Assembly (NCBI GenBank): GCA_020059465.1
Contig: JAGVBZ010000041.1
Coordinates: 112,231-176,230 of the forward strand
DNA: 64,000 nucleotides
Reading direction: 5' to 3'
Origin: Brevinematales bacterium
Lineage (GTDB): Bacteria; Spirochaetota; Brevinematia; Brevinematales; GWF1-51-8
Shown here: positions 47,970 through 56,616 of the stretch, piece by piece
Layout of the letters: every line of letters starts with the position of its first letter
Position numbering within the stretch: the stretch's first letter is position 1
The notes under the pieces: generated by a model
Seen by the model: only the letters and a program-made list of their open reading frames with translations
What the model was told of the DNA's origin: nothing
Database searches by the model: none
Translations under genes and position numbers: made by a program

Positions 47970-48689
47970 ATGGAAGAATCAAACAGTCGAAGCGGAAAGA
48001 TCAGCCGTAAGCTCTTGATATCCGAATTATCCAAAATTGAAGTCTCGGAAATCATGATACCCCGTTCTTCCGTGGTGCTCATTAATATGGCGTCGCCGTT
48101 TGAGGAAATTCTCGATATTATTATCAAGGACGGTCATTCCCGTTTTCCGGTATACTCCGAAAAAATTGACAATATTATCGGGGTACTCTATTCAAAAAGC
48201 CTCCTCAGCGTTCTGAAGTCCGATTCTCAGAAGGATTTTAAGATATCCAAGATTTTAAAAAAGCCTCTTTTTGTTTCGGAAAACAAGAAGGCCGGCGAAC
48301 TTTTAACGATGTTTAAAAACATTCATATCCATATGGCGATCGTTGTCAACGAATACGGCGCGATGCTGGGTATTATTACTATGGAGGACATCCTCGAGGA
48401 GATTGTCGGTGAAATAAACGACGAGTTCGACAAAGAGGAGGCAAGTTTCTATACTGTCATATCCGATAAAGAAACATCGATAATTCCGCGGATGAGTATC
48501 GAGGAATTCAATAAAGTATTCAAAACCCGGATCCGTTCAGAGGAATACGACACTATCGGCGGCTTTGTGATCGACTGGTTCGGTTATGTCCCTAAGGCGG
48601 GCGAGAATTTCGAGTACGGAAATTACAATTTTCTAATACAGAGCGCCGAGGGCAGCAGAATTAAAAAGATCACGATTCAAAAGCTATAA
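47970..48689 (+). CDS. CBS-pair/CorC_HlyC domain protein without membrane domain
   Basis: A 239-residue soluble protein with the cytoplasmic half of the CorC/hemolysin-C family. A first CBS domain begins VSEIMIPRSSVVLINM and ends HSRFPVYSEKIDNIIGVLY. The second contains HIHMAIVVNEYGAMLGIITMEDILEEIVGEI. A C-terminal CorC_HlyC domain (GGFVIDWFGYVPKAGENF) follows. Relatives with a membrane DUF21 part are linked to magnesium/cobalt export; this protein lacks it, like E. coli CorC. GGAGGG lies 13 bases before the ATG, a long spacing, and an in-frame stop just upstream rules out an earlier start. Confidence 0.9.
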   Translation: MEESNSRSGKISRKLLISELSKIEVSEIMIPRSSVVLINMASPFEEILDIIIKDGHSRFPVYSEKIDNIIGVLYSKSLLSVLKSDSQKDFKISKILKKPLFVSENKKAGELLTMFKNIHIHMAIVVNEYGAMLGIITMEDILEEIVGEINDEFDKEEASFYTVISDKETSIIPRMSIEEFNKVFKTRIRSEEYDTIGGFVIDWFGYVPKAGENFEYGNYNFLIQSAEGSRIKKITIQKL

Positions 48690-48702
48690 TTTCGGGGTGT
48701 GT

Positions 48703-49254
48703 ATGCGTGCGTTTATCGCGGTAAAACTTCCTGAATTGATCATGGAAGAGATCGCGCAATTTATCGGCGAATGCAGAAAACATCAGACCGACGGAATTAA
48801 TTATGTTCCGGCGGCGAATATCCATATCACCCTGAAGTTCCTCGGCGATATCGAGGACGACGATTCTACTTCCATCTCGGAAGAACTTGCCAAACTGGAT
48901 TGGAAACCGACCCGAATTAAGACCGAAGGGATGGGCGGATTCCCCGGCCTTGCCGCCGCCAGAGTTTTATGGATCGGGTTAAAGTCTAATCCCGAACTTG
49001 TCGAAATTCAAAGCAGGATTGAGGAGATATGCCGGGAATTCGGTATTCCCCCGGAAGAAAAAAGCTTCAAACCGCATCTGACTATCGCCAGAATAAAAGG
49101 CGGGATCAGCCCGAAATTATTAAGTTTTTTTAAGCAGAATCCGCGAAAAACATTCGGCGGATTTATTCCCGACGGGTTTCACCTTTTTCAGAGCAAACTT
49201 TCCCCGTCCGGGCCGGCATACAAAGTAATCCGTTCCTTCACGAAAGGGGGTTAG
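48703..49254 (+). CDS. thpR: RNA 2',3'-cyclic phosphodiesterase (LigT/ThpR family)
   Basis: A 183-residue protein with the two HxT motifs of the 2H phosphoesterase family: HITLKFLG near 43 and HLTIARIKGG near 125. They lie about 82 residues apart, as in LigT/ThpR. These enzymes open 2',3'-cyclic phosphate ends of RNA. The opening RAFIAVKLPE is typical. I start at ATG 48703; GTG 48697 is two codons earlier. It follows the CBS gene by 13 bases. Confidence 0.9.
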   Translation: MRAFIAVKLPELIMEEIAQFIGECRKHQTDGINYVPAANIHITLKFLGDIEDDDSTSISEELAKLDWKPTRIKTEGMGGFPGLAAARVLWIGLKSNPELVEIQSRIEEICREFGIPPEEKSFKPHLTIARIKGGISPKLLSFFKQNPRKTFGGFIPDGFHLFQSKLSPSGPAYKVIRSFTKGG

Positions 49255-49258
49255 TTTT

Positions 49259-49945
49259 ATGAGTTTCGATAAATACATTGCTTCTCTGGGAAAGATACTC
49301 TCCGACGAGAAGGTGTTTAATATTAAATTCTATATCATCAACGACGATGTTGAAAAAAAAGTCGAGTCCGCCATTTCCATGCTTTGCGAGCGTTACGAAC
49401 GCCCCGAACTTCCGGGTATTGTTTATACCTGCCTGAAGGAATTGATGATTAACGGGACTAAAGCAAATCTCAAGCGCGTGCTGTTCGAGAAAAACGAGAT
49501 TGATATCGACGATGAAGACCAGTATATCAAGGGTATGATTGATTTCCGGAACGCCTTGAATGAAGATACTTACCAGACCTATCTGGACGAACTCAAGGAA
49601 AAAGACCTTTGGATCAATGTCAAGTTCGAATATAACTGTACGGGCATCCGTATCTATACGGTCAACAACGCCCATATCACTGCGATAGAAGACCGCCGTC
49701 TGCGGGAGAAACTTAAGAAGGCGATGCAGTACGAGGATATCGCGCAATATTACCTCGATCAGGGCGACGAACTGGAAGGGGCAGGGATGGGGATAGCGCT
49801 GATCGTCATGCTTCTCAAGGGTATGGAAATCGATCCGGGGCTTTTCCGTATCGGGAATACCCCCGAGGGGAAAACGTTCGCGCGTATCGAAATACCCCTA
49901 AACGACGAATACGTCTGTCTGCGGCTGAGAGGAACTTCGGTTTGA
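49259..49945 (+). CDS. GHKL (histidine-kinase-like ATPase) domain protein
   Basis: A 228-residue soluble protein. YTCLKELMINGTKANLKRV looks like the N box of GHKL ATPases (E-x-x-x-N), and GAGMGIALIVMLLKGM with TFARIEIPL matches the G box and the closing strand. There is no HisKA domain or receiver. It could be an RsbW-like serine kinase of partner switching or a phosphotransfer regulator, but the D-box residues (IRIYTVNNA) are atypical, so activity is uncertain. GGGGG within the thpR end precedes the ATG. Confidence 0.7.
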   Translation: MSFDKYIASLGKILSDEKVFNIKFYIINDDVEKKVESAISMLCERYERPELPGIVYTCLKELMINGTKANLKRVLFEKNEIDIDDEDQYIKGMIDFRNALNEDTYQTYLDELKEKDLWINVKFEYNCTGIRIYTVNNAHITAIEDRRLREKLKKAMQYEDIAQYYLDQGDELEGAGMGIALIVMLLKGMEIDPGLFRIGNTPEGKTFARIEIPLNDEYVCLRLRGTSV

Positions 49946-50688
49946 AGATACTATTGACAAATGATGACGGATATGACGCCGCGGGACTCACCGCCCTTTC
50001 CGGCGTACTGTCGGAAGAGCATACCGTCTATACGGTCGCTCCGCTCCGCCAGATGAGCGGTACGGGGCACTCGTTCCATCTGCGCACGCCGATGGAACTG
50101 ATCCGGACCGGGGAATTGAGTTACGCATTGGACGGATCGCCTGCGGATTGTGTAAAATCGGCTGTAATCGGGTTGTTCCCCGAAACGAAGTTCGATATGG
50201 TTATTTCCGGTATCAACGACGGCCCGAACCTCGGCAGCGATATATATTATTCCGGCACTGTCGCGGGCGCGCGCGAGGGGGTTTTCAACGGGATTTTCTC
50301 GCTTGCGCTGTCAATCGATAGCTGGGATACGAAAAAGGATTTTATCGGACGGGCGCTTTTCATCCGGGATTTTTTATCGGCCCGCTTGAAGAGATCGAGT
50401 ATAGGGGACTCCGTCTACCTCAATATTAACTTTCCCGTATCGGAAACTCCTAAAGGGGTGCGTGTTACCTATCCGGGGAAACGGATTTACAGCGACTTTC
50501 TCAACTTTAGGGACGATAACGATAAAAAATATGTAATTATAGACGGGGACAATCCCGGTTTTATCAGCGCGCCGGGCTCAGACCTGGATATTGTGCACGA
50601 GGGGTTTATTTCCGTAACCCCTATTTCGGATTATTACGGTTTTCAGAAAATGCTGAAGGAATTCGGCTATTTAAATAGAGACTTTTGA
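49942..50688 (+). CDS. surE: 5'/3'-nucleotidase SurE
   Basis: A 248-residue SurE of standard length. The metal-binding Asp8-Asp9 pair is in LLTNDDGYDAAGL, the Ser/Thr site is in MSGTGHSF, and the Asn is in SGINDGPNLGSDIYYSGTVA. SurE removes phosphate from nucleoside monophosphates and also has exopolyphosphatase activity in some species. The start is TTG at 49942, overlapping the TGA of the GHKL gene by 3 bases, with GAGGAA upstream. It is the last gene of the operon. Confidence 0.95.
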   Translation: MKILLTNDDGYDAAGLTALSGVLSEEHTVYTVAPLRQMSGTGHSFHLRTPMELIRTGELSYALDGSPADCVKSAVIGLFPETKFDMVISGINDGPNLGSDIYYSGTVAGAREGVFNGIFSLALSIDSWDTKKDFIGRALFIRDFLSARLKRSSIGDSVYLNINFPVSETPKGVRVTYPGKRIYSDFLNFRDDNDKKYVIIDGDNPGFISAPGSDLDIVHEGFISVTPISDYYGFQKMLKEFGYLNRDF

Positions 50689-50718
50689 TAGGATTGGAGT
50701 GAATAGTTGCTCATTATC

Positions 50719-50747
50719 TTGATTTTTTTCACAAAACAGTTCACAAT
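50719..50747 (+). promoter_or_regulatory. Weak candidate promoter of the HEAT-repeat gene
   Basis: TTGATT (50719-50724), 17 bases, CACAAT (50742-50747), in the 112-base gap after surE. The -10 box matches at four of six positions. Confidence 0.35.
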
Positions 50748-50800
50748 TATGTCTTTGTAAAACGGGGGTAGAAGGGTTTTTGAATAGGAGTGTTTCCTGA

Positions 50801-51481
50801 ATGGATAAAAATCAATCCGATCCGTTGGACAAAATAATCGAGCAGCTGCTGAACCATCCTGAAGTATCCGAAAGAAGGCTGGCGGCCACCGAACTGGGAC
50901 GAGTGAAAGATATTCGCGCAGTAAAACCGTTGGTAAAAGCCCTGTCCGACCATGAAGATGTCGCGATTTTCGCGACGCTTGCGTTAGTAGGGATCGGCCC
51001 GGAATCCATACCCGAACTTCGGGAGGGACTCAAGTCTCAGGAAGAGCAGATCAGAGGTTATTGCGCAGAAATTCTCGGCGAATTACAGTCCCGTGAGGCG
51101 CTCGACGACTTGATCGAATTGATTGAAAAAGACGAGAGTGTGTGGGTTAAGAACAGCGCCGTCGAGGCGATCGGAAGAATACGGGATACCCGTTCGACCG
51201 AGGTGCTCAAAAAACTGCTGAAGGAAAAGGAAAATTGGATCGTTGTTTCCGCCGCACTCGCTCTGCACAGAATGGAAGTAAAAGAAATCAACCTGACCGA
51301 TATTCTGCTCAGCCGCATTTCTGCGGAGAATGAGGTAGAACGCGGTATTACCGCATGGGCGTTGGTTGAAATCTGCGATAAATCGTCTATCCCCTACCTT
51401 CAGGGAGTGTCTCAGAAACGAGACGACGAACGTTTTCATGCAACATTGAAAGATATTATTAAGGGCATAAATCTAAAGTAA
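50801..51481 (+). CDS. HEAT-repeat protein
   Basis: A 226-residue soluble protein of about six HEAT helix pairs. The repeating pattern is seen in VSERRLAATELGRVKDIRAV, DHEDVAIFATLALVGIG, QIRGYCAEILGELQSREAL, VWVKNSAVEAIGRIRDTRST and VERGITAWALVEICDKSSI. HEAT scaffolds mediate protein contacts; some bacterial ones act in phycobilin lyases, which is not indicated here. GGAG lies about 11 bases before the ATG. It is followed 17 bases later by the LiaF-like gene. Confidence 0.85.
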   Translation: MDKNQSDPLDKIIEQLLNHPEVSERRLAATELGRVKDIRAVKPLVKALSDHEDVAIFATLALVGIGPESIPELREGLKSQEEQIRGYCAEILGELQSREALDDLIELIEKDESVWVKNSAVEAIGRIRDTRSTEVLKKLLKEKENWIVVSAALALHRMEVKEINLTDILLSRISAENEVERGITAWALVEICDKSSIPYLQGVSQKRDDERFHATLKDIIKGINLK

Positions 51482-51498
51482 ATAGACGGGAGGTAATT

Positions 51499-52047
51499 GT
51501 GAAAATGGAATTCCTCTTTAGCGGTTTATTCTGGGGGCTTCTTCTTATTCTGATCGGCTTGATTGTTGTGATAAATGTTGTATTTAAGATCGAAATCCCT
51601 GTGGCGCGAATTATTTTCGGCCTTCTTTTTGTTTATATCGGGCTGCATATCCTTTTCGGGGGCGGTAAAAAGAAAGAAAATGTAACTGTTTTTGCGGGGG
51701 GCGACGAATGGACGACAGCCGTGCACGAGCAGTATGACATTATTTTCGGCCAGAAAAAGATCGACTTTTCGACGAATATCAATCTCGCGCAGGGCGGGAT
51801 GAAAATTAAAGTCGATACCGTGTTCGGTGATTCCAAACTGAAAATCGACCCGAAAATGCCGGTGAAAATTATCGCGACCGCCGTATTCGCATCGGTCAAA
51901 TTCCCCGACGGGACTCAGACTGCGTTTGGAGAACAGGTCTATACTACTCCTTCATTCAAGGAAGGCGCGAACAGTCTCCAGATAAAGGTGGATACAATAT
52001 TCGGGAGTACAGAAATCTACGACGATATTCCAGCCAAACCTGAATAA
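51499..52047 (+). CDS. LiaF-like membrane protein
   Basis: A 182-residue protein. Two N-terminal helices (about 5-27 and 32-52) are followed by a cytoplasmic or periplasmic beta-domain with repeated VDTVFGDSKLKID and VDTIFGSTEIYDD elements. These are like the C-terminal domain of LiaF/VraT-type envelope-stress modulators, which restrain a membrane kinase in Firmicutes. No LiaRS-type kinase is adjacent. I choose GTG 51499 because GGGAGG is 5 bases upstream. A strong terminator follows. Confidence 0.7.
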   Translation: MKMEFLFSGLFWGLLLILIGLIVVINVVFKIEIPVARIIFGLLFVYIGLHILFGGGKKKENVTVFAGGDEWTTAVHEQYDIIFGQKKIDFSTNINLAQGGMKIKVDTVFGDSKLKIDPKMPVKIIATAVFASVKFPDGTQTAFGEQVYTTPSFKEGANSLQIKVDTIFGSTEIYDDIPAKPE

Positions 52048-52050
52048 ATA

Positions 52051-52080
52051 AAAGGGGTTCGCTTTGCGAACCCCTTTTTT
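52051..52080. terminator. Bidirectional intrinsic terminator
   Basis: AAAGGGGTTCGC, loop TTT, GCGAACCCCTTTTTT: a 9-bp GC-rich stem with A and T runs on both sides. It ends the HEAT/LiaF-like transcript and the converging ATP-grasp/FMN gene. Confidence 0.92.
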
Positions 52081-52095
52081 ATCTCTCCATTTTCC

Positions 52096-54372
52096 TTACA
52101 TTGCATGATCTTCAAAGTATAGAATTTCTTTATTGTTTTTCAGCGATTGAATGTCGCTTATTCCAAGAAGCGTCATCATCCTTTTCAGTTCCATCCCGAT
52201 TCTCTGGAAATACTGACGGACACCCTGGGTACGCCCCCCTACCGCCGCGATAGTCACCGGTCTCCCGATCATCACCGCGTCCGCCCCGCACGCGATCGCT
52301 ACCGCAACATCCCCGCCGCTCCGCACTCCTCCGTCTAAAATCAGCACCGCCTCATCGCCGATTACTTCACGAATCCGTATCAATGCATCTATCGGCGCGA
52401 GCAGATTATCGCTGACCCGTCCGCCGTGGTTTGAGATAATCAGCGCCTTACATCCGGCCTTGATCGCCATTTTCGCGTCCTGTACCGATAAGACGCCCTT
52501 CAGCATAAACGGCATCTCTGCGGCATAGTCGACCAGTTCCTTCAATTCCTCGAACGTCTTCGTGCTGGTGTTCTGTTTCTTCATCTCCATCGTTTTGAAC
52601 GACGCCGCGTCGATATCCATTCCAACCGCGAGCGCACCGGACTCCCGCGCCGCGTCGATACGCTGGGTGATCAATTCCTGATCGAAACGGGGTTTGAACA
52701 CAGGAATACCCATCCCGAAGTTTTCGAGAATGACCCTGACGCCGATACGGTACTTGGTGGGGGTCGCGCCGTCGCCGACAAATCCCACTGTTCCCGCCTG
52801 ATTCGCCCCCTTCACAATCGAGCGTGCGAGATTGAGTTCTGTGATCGCGCCGCCGAGGTTGGTAATCGCTCCGGTAATCGGCGCGGGCATAACGGGTATA
52901 TCGAGATGCATCCCGAATAATTCGATAGACGTATCGATATCCTTGGTTGGGCTGATATAATTCGGTATCAGGTTTATCCGGCGCAGGCGTTCCACCGAAC
53001 GGATGAAACCGAGCCCTGTCCCGATGCCCCCCATTCCGGGAAGCATGCCCTTACAGCGCACCCCGTTACAGTCCTCGCATACGAAGCACCGACCGTTGAA
53101 TTGCTCTTTTGCAAACTCGTCCATTTCGAGTTGGGGTAGTTTCTGGTCGTCATCCTCGATTGTTTCGACCTGGATTGCACGTACCGCCTCATGGGATGCG
53201 AGGATTGCTTCGTGCCGGGTCGGCGCCGCGACAATAATATGCCCCGATTTATCCAGGTTGTTTCGCGGCGAGATCACCTTATCCCCGACTTTTGCGTCGA
53301 AAAATATATTCGTGACATATTGGATTTTTTTCGCTTCCTCGATACCCTTGATACTTTGAATCACGCCCGGAGGAGCGATGATTGCGCGTTCAATGGATAC
53401 CCATTCCTTTTTCGGCGTTAAATCCGCCGGTGGAAGCCCCAGCGCGATATAAATGACGTTTTCCATCAGGTCTACGCCGCTCGAATAGGGATAGGTATAA
53501 GTAGACATAAAACCGCCGGATAACCGCGCGGCGATCTCTCCGATAAAGCATCCGCTCGACGAAATCTTGATATCCCCTTTTGCCGCGCCCACCGTGATAC
53601 CGATAGCGCGTATTCCCTTCTCAAATATCTCCGCGGCATAGCTCAATTGCTCATCGGGGAGTTCCGACGGCATGATATGCCCGGTCTCCACAAAATACGG
53701 ATCGTATTCAATGATACGGTCTGCTATCCCGGTAACATGCACCTTACCGTCATAGATCAATGCATCGATACTCAACTCGGGTGCCTCGATAAATTTTTCG
53801 ATTACTACTTTGCCGCTCGGCGAGAACGACTTAGCCTGCTCGTAGGCTTCCTTCAGGTCGTCGAGATGCGTGATCCTGCGTACACCGCGCGCGCCCATAC
53901 TGCTGACCGGTTTGATCACGCAGTCTCCCTCGAGTTTCTCAAATATTTCGATCGCCTTATTATGCGCGTCGACGATCTCGAAATCGGGTACGGGTACGTT
54001 TTCTGCACGGAGCGCTTTGCGCATAAGAAACTTATCGGTCGCTCGCATAGCCGCTTCCGGCTCGATGCCGGTCAGCCCCAGTTTCTTCGCGCACATCGCC
54101 ACAGTATAAGAAGCGTCGGTTCCCACCGTGAGCACGCCGTCGATATTTTTTACAGACGTATGAAATTTTTCCGCTTCATAGAGAGTGCTTTCGATATCCA
54201 AGGTGCTGGAACGGATAAAATGATTTGCAGCTTTTATACCGACCGCATTCGGATTTCCGTCTACGACAACCGTTTCCATACCAAGTTCTTTCGCCTTCAG
54301 GATGACCGGAAGCTGAAGAAGTCCCGCTCCGATAACCAGCAGGGTTTTTCCTTTCACATTATAGTCTTTCAT
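52096..54372 (-). CDS. ATP-grasp ligase fused to FMN-dependent alpha-hydroxy-acid dehydrogenase
   Basis: A 758-residue fusion. Residues 1-415 form an ATP-grasp ligase: LVIGAGLLQLPVILKAKELG, VIKPVSSMGARGVRRI with the ATP-binding Lys, EKFIEAPELSIDALI, and FIGEIAARLSGG. A cysteine-rich link CFVCEDCNGVRCKGM (about 427-442) may bind a metal or cluster. Residues about 445-750 are an FMN TIM barrel: APITGAITNLGG, the catalytic ISNHGGR and LDGGVRSGGDVA. ATP-grasp enzymes join a carboxylate to an amine; the FMN half oxidises a hydroxy acid or similar compound. The combined substrate is unknown. GGGAGGGG precedes the ATG. It follows trpB past a terminator. Confidence 0.85.
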   Translation of the reverse strand: MKDYNVKGKTLLVIGAGLLQLPVILKAKELGMETVVVDGNPNAVGIKAANHFIRSSTLDIESTLYEAEKFHTSVKNIDGVLTVGTDASYTVAMCAKKLGLTGIEPEAAMRATDKFLMRKALRAENVPVPDFEIVDAHNKAIEIFEKLEGDCVIKPVSSMGARGVRRITHLDDLKEAYEQAKSFSPSGKVVIEKFIEAPELSIDALIYDGKVHVTGIADRIIEYDPYFVETGHIMPSELPDEQLSYAAEIFEKGIRAIGITVGAAKGDIKISSSGCFIGEIAARLSGGFMSTYTYPYSSGVDLMENVIYIALGLPPADLTPKKEWVSIERAIIAPPGVIQSIKGIEEAKKIQYVTNIFFDAKVGDKVISPRNNLDKSGHIIVAAPTRHEAILASHEAVRAIQVETIEDDDQKLPQLEMDEFAKEQFNGRCFVCEDCNGVRCKGMLPGMGGIGTGLGFIRSVERLRRINLIPNYISPTKDIDTSIELFGMHLDIPVMPAPITGAITNLGGAITELNLARSIVKGANQAGTVGFVGDGATPTKYRIGVRVILENFGMGIPVFKPRFDQELITQRIDAARESGALAVGMDIDAASFKTMEMKKQNTSTKTFEELKELVDYAAEMPFMLKGVLSVQDAKMAIKAGCKALIISNHGGRVSDNLLAPIDALIRIREVIGDEAVLILDGGVRSGGDVAVAIACGADAVMIGRPVTIAAVGGRTQGVRQYFQRIGMELKRMMTLLGISDIQSLKNNKEILYFEDHAM

Positions 54373-54393
54373 ATCCCCTCCCGAGATTAGGGC

Positions 54394-54420
54394 ATAAAAA
54401 AAAGGGGCCGGAGCCCCTTT
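54394..54420 (-). terminator. Terminator between trpB and the ATP-grasp/FMN fusion
   Basis: On the minus strand AAAGGGGC, loop TCCG, GCCCCTTT followed by a run of T. It starts 2 bases after the trpB stop. The fusion gene begins 21 bases later with no separate promoter that I can see, so it may depend on read-through. Confidence 0.85.
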
Positions 54421-54422
54421 CG

Positions 54423-55778
54423 TTATTTTTTAAACGGTAAATGCTGCAGGGCTTCTTGTATCGCGTGTTCCGGGTATTCGTAATCCTCCAACTGTCCCGT
54501 GAGATACTTATCGTAGGACGCGAGGTCGAAGAATCCGTGTCCGCTAAAGTTGAAGAGAATGGTTTTTTCCTTACCCTCTTCTTTCGCTTTTTGCGCTTCA
54601 TGTATCGCGGCCTTCACCGCATGGCATGTTTCCGGGGCGGGTACTATACCTTCGGTTCTAGCGAACATCACACCCGCTTCAAATACTTCCTTCTGGTGAT
54701 ATGCACGGGCTTCAATCAGCTTCTGGTCTGCCAACGCGCTGACGAGCGGCGCCATACCGTGATAACGCAGTCCGCCGGCATGGATCGAAGGCGGCATAAA
54801 CGTATGCCCCAAGGTAAACATCTTCACAATCGGGGCCATTCCGGCCGTATCGCCGAAGTCGTAATCGAACACACCCTTCGTGATAGTCGGGCATGAGCGG
54901 GGTTCGACGGCGATAACACTCACCTTTTTATTTTCGGTTATTTTATCATGGACATAAGGAAAAGCGATACCTGCGAAGTTGCTTCCGCCTCCCACACACC
55001 CGATAACTACATCGGGATACGCGCCGACCGACTTCAGCTGTTCCTTACACTCCAGCCCGATGATGGTCTGATGCATGAGGACATGGTTGAGTACGCTTCC
55101 CAGCGAATAATTGGTATCTTTGCGGGTTGCAGCCTCTTCCACCGCTTCGGAGATCGCCATTCCGAGACTTCCGGGATTATTCGGATCTTCGGCAAGCACT
55201 TTCTTTCCGTATTCGGTCATATTACTCGGGCTGGCAATACATTCCGCGCCCCATGTGCTCATCAGCATCTTGCGGTAGGGCTTACTGTCATAGCTGACAC
55301 GCACCATGTACACACGGACTTCTATACCGAAAAGCGCGCCCGCAAACGCCAAAGCGCTTCCCCATTGCCCGGCGCCGGTCTCCGTCGTGATACGTTTGAT
55401 ACCCGCTTTGGCGTTATAGTACGCCTGCGCTACCGAGGTATTGGGTTTATGCGAACCCGCGGGAGACGCGCCCTCATATTTATAATATATCTTCGCGGGA
55501 GTACCCAGCGCCTTCTCAAGATGAATCGCCCTGAATAACGGGGCCGGTCTCCAACGCGCGTACACGTCCAGTATTTCTTCCGGAATATCGATCCAGCGTT
55601 CCTGCGAAACCTCCTGCTCGATCAGCGACATCGGAAAGATCACACCGAGCTGGTCGGGAGTGACAGGTTTTCCATCGGGCGCCAAAGGAGGGTCAAGGGG
55701 TTTGGGAAGATCGGCTTGAATATTATACCATTTTTTTGGCATGTCTTTCTGAGCTAAATCAATTTTCTGAATCTCCAT
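54423..55778 (-). CDS. trpB: Tryptophan synthase beta chain, TrpB2 type
   Basis: A 451-residue PLP enzyme, about 50 residues longer than canonical TrpB1 and typical of TrpB2. The PLP Lys is Lys111 in GSHKPNTS, the phosphate loop is [10 protein letters not shown], and the N-terminal extension has [15 protein letters not shown]. TrpB2 condenses indole with serine and usually works without TrpA. No trpA or other trp gene is near, which suggests indole salvage. ATG 55778 follows AAGGAG; the upstream in-frame ATG 55793 has no ribosome site. The start lies 20 bases inside the end of trpR. Confidence 0.93.
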   Translation of the reverse strand: MEIQKIDLAQKDMPKKWYNIQADLPKPLDPPLAPDGKPVTPDQLGVIFPMSLIEQEVSQERWIDIPEEILDVYARWRPAPLFRAIHLEKALGTPAKIYYKYEGASPAGSHKPNTSVAQAYYNAKAGIKRITTETGAGQWGSALAFAGALFGIEVRVYMVRVSYDSKPYRKMLMSTWGAECIASPSNMTEYGKKVLAEDPNNPGSLGMAISEAVEEAATRKDTNYSLGSVLNHVLMHQTIIGLECKEQLKSVGAYPDVVIGCVGGGSNFAGIAFPYVHDKITENKKVSVIAVEPRSCPTITKGVFDYDFGDTAGMAPIVKMFTLGHTFMPPSIHAGGLRYHGMAPLVSALADQKLIEARAYHQKEVFEAGVMFARTEGIVPAPETCHAVKAAIHEAQKAKEEGKEKTILFNFSGHGFFDLASYDKYLTGQLEDYEYPEHAIQEALQHLPFKK

Positions 55779-56034
55779 TTCTATCTCCTTCATTTAATAT
55801 TCGATATAGAATAGAATTTTTTCTTTTCAATATGCTTGCCCCGCGGGTAATTTTACATAAACTGATCCCGAGATCGGAGGCGATTTTCCGCTGGGTCACC
55901 CCGGTTCTCAGCATTTTCAGGAGTTTCCAGCGGAGAAACAATCTGTTCTTTTCCGCAGATGTAAACAATTCGTCGAACAGCATTTCCATCTCATCACGTT
56001 CATGCACATTTGCGAAAACCTCAATCAAATCCAT
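55759..56034 (-). CDS. trpR: Trp repressor family regulator
   Basis: A 91-residue all-helical TrpR-type repressor. [20 protein letters not shown] is the core helix. [19 protein letters not shown] is the helix-turn-helix, ending in the ITRG signature that contacts tryptophan and DNA in E. coli TrpR. By hand alignment the residue equivalent to E. coli Ser88 is Ile, so ligand specificity should not be assumed. I start at ATG 56034 (GGAG 5 bases upstream), because the earlier ATG 56070 overlaps the promoter -10 box. It precedes and overlaps trpB, so it probably represses its own operon. Confidence 0.88.
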   Translation of the reverse strand: MDLIEVFANVHERDEMEMLFDELFTSAEKNRLFLRWKLLKMLRTGVTQRKIASDLGISLCKITRGASILKRKNSILYRILNEGDRNGDSEN

Positions 56035-56050
56035 ATCCGCTCCGGCCGAC

Positions 56051-56068
56051 GTTTCTATATGTAGAAAC
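56051..56068 (-). promoter_or_regulatory. Candidate TrpR operator
   Basis: Palindrome GTTTCTA-4 bases-TAGAAAC (18 bp), lying directly downstream of the -10 box and over the expected transcription start of trpR-trpB. The position is that of a classical repressor site. It does not match the CTAG-centred E. coli trp operator. Confidence 0.6.
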
Positions 56069-56096
56069 ATTATAAGTGAAAATGGTTTTTTGTAAA
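56069..56096 (-). promoter_or_regulatory. Predicted promoter of trpR-trpB
   Basis: On the minus strand TTTACA (56091-56096), 16 bases, TATAAT (56069-56074). It would start transcription near 56062, inside the palindrome. Confidence 0.75.
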
Positions 56097-56115
56097 GTGT
56101 TTTTTTATTTGACGA

Positions 56116-56145
56116 TAAAAAAAGAGGCTATCATAGATAGCCTCT
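56116..56145 (-). terminator. Terminator of the six-gene STAS operon
   Basis: On the minus strand AGAGGCTATC, loop TAT, GATAGCCTCT then a run of seven T. It lies about 100 bases past the STAS gene, and the trpR promoter is just downstream. Confidence 0.9.
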
Positions 56146-56243
56146 TATATAACATTAAATTTATATTTATGAAATAAGATCAGAAACAAGCAGAACAAAA
56201 AGAGACGGACAAACTATAATCCCCATTCAGCTGAAAACCCTTA

Positions 56244-56582
56244 CTAGTTATTAAACGCGGCTAACGCATCGTCTTCGCTGTCGTGTATCTCGAAGAAACT
56301 GGTAAGTTTAGTCAATTCGAAGACTTTCCGAACGGACGCGTATACATTGATGAGTTTCAATGCACCGCCGACTTTTTTCAGGTTCGACAGGCTGGAAATC
56401 AATACGCCGATACCCGAACTGTCTATGTAGCTGACTTTATCAAGGTTAATAATAATATTAACTTTTCCGTTATTCATTTCCTCTTTAATCTTCTCTTTAA
56501 TTTCGGGGGCATTATAGAGGTCGATTTCCCCATTGATGTCAAAAATGACCACGTCGCCCGACTCTCTTCTGTTTATTTCCAT
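56244..56582 (-). CDS. STAS-domain anti-sigma factor antagonist
   Basis: A 112-residue SpoIIAA/RsbV-type STAS protein. The phosphorylatable Ser is in VSYIDSSGIGVLIS, preceded by IIINLDKV. Such proteins release a sigma factor or other target by binding an RsbW-type kinase when unphosphorylated; SpoIIE-type phosphatases activate them. It lies 34 bases after the SpoIIE gene, so that enzyme is its likely phosphatase. No anti-sigma kinase is next to it. AGGAGG precedes the ATG. Confidence 0.94.
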   Translation of the reverse strand: MEINRRESGDVVIFDINGEIDLYNAPEIKEKIKEEMNNGKVNIIINLDKVSYIDSSGIGVLISSLSNLKKVGGALKLINVYASVRKVFELTKLTSFFEIHDSEDDALAAFNN

Positions 56583-56616
56583 AGGGTCCTCCTGAAAATT
56601 ATCCTTTTTTTTAGAG

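Noticed and set aside
55779..55793. Upstream ATG start for trpB
   Set aside because: No ribosome site precedes it, whereas ATG 55778 follows AAGGAG at good spacing.
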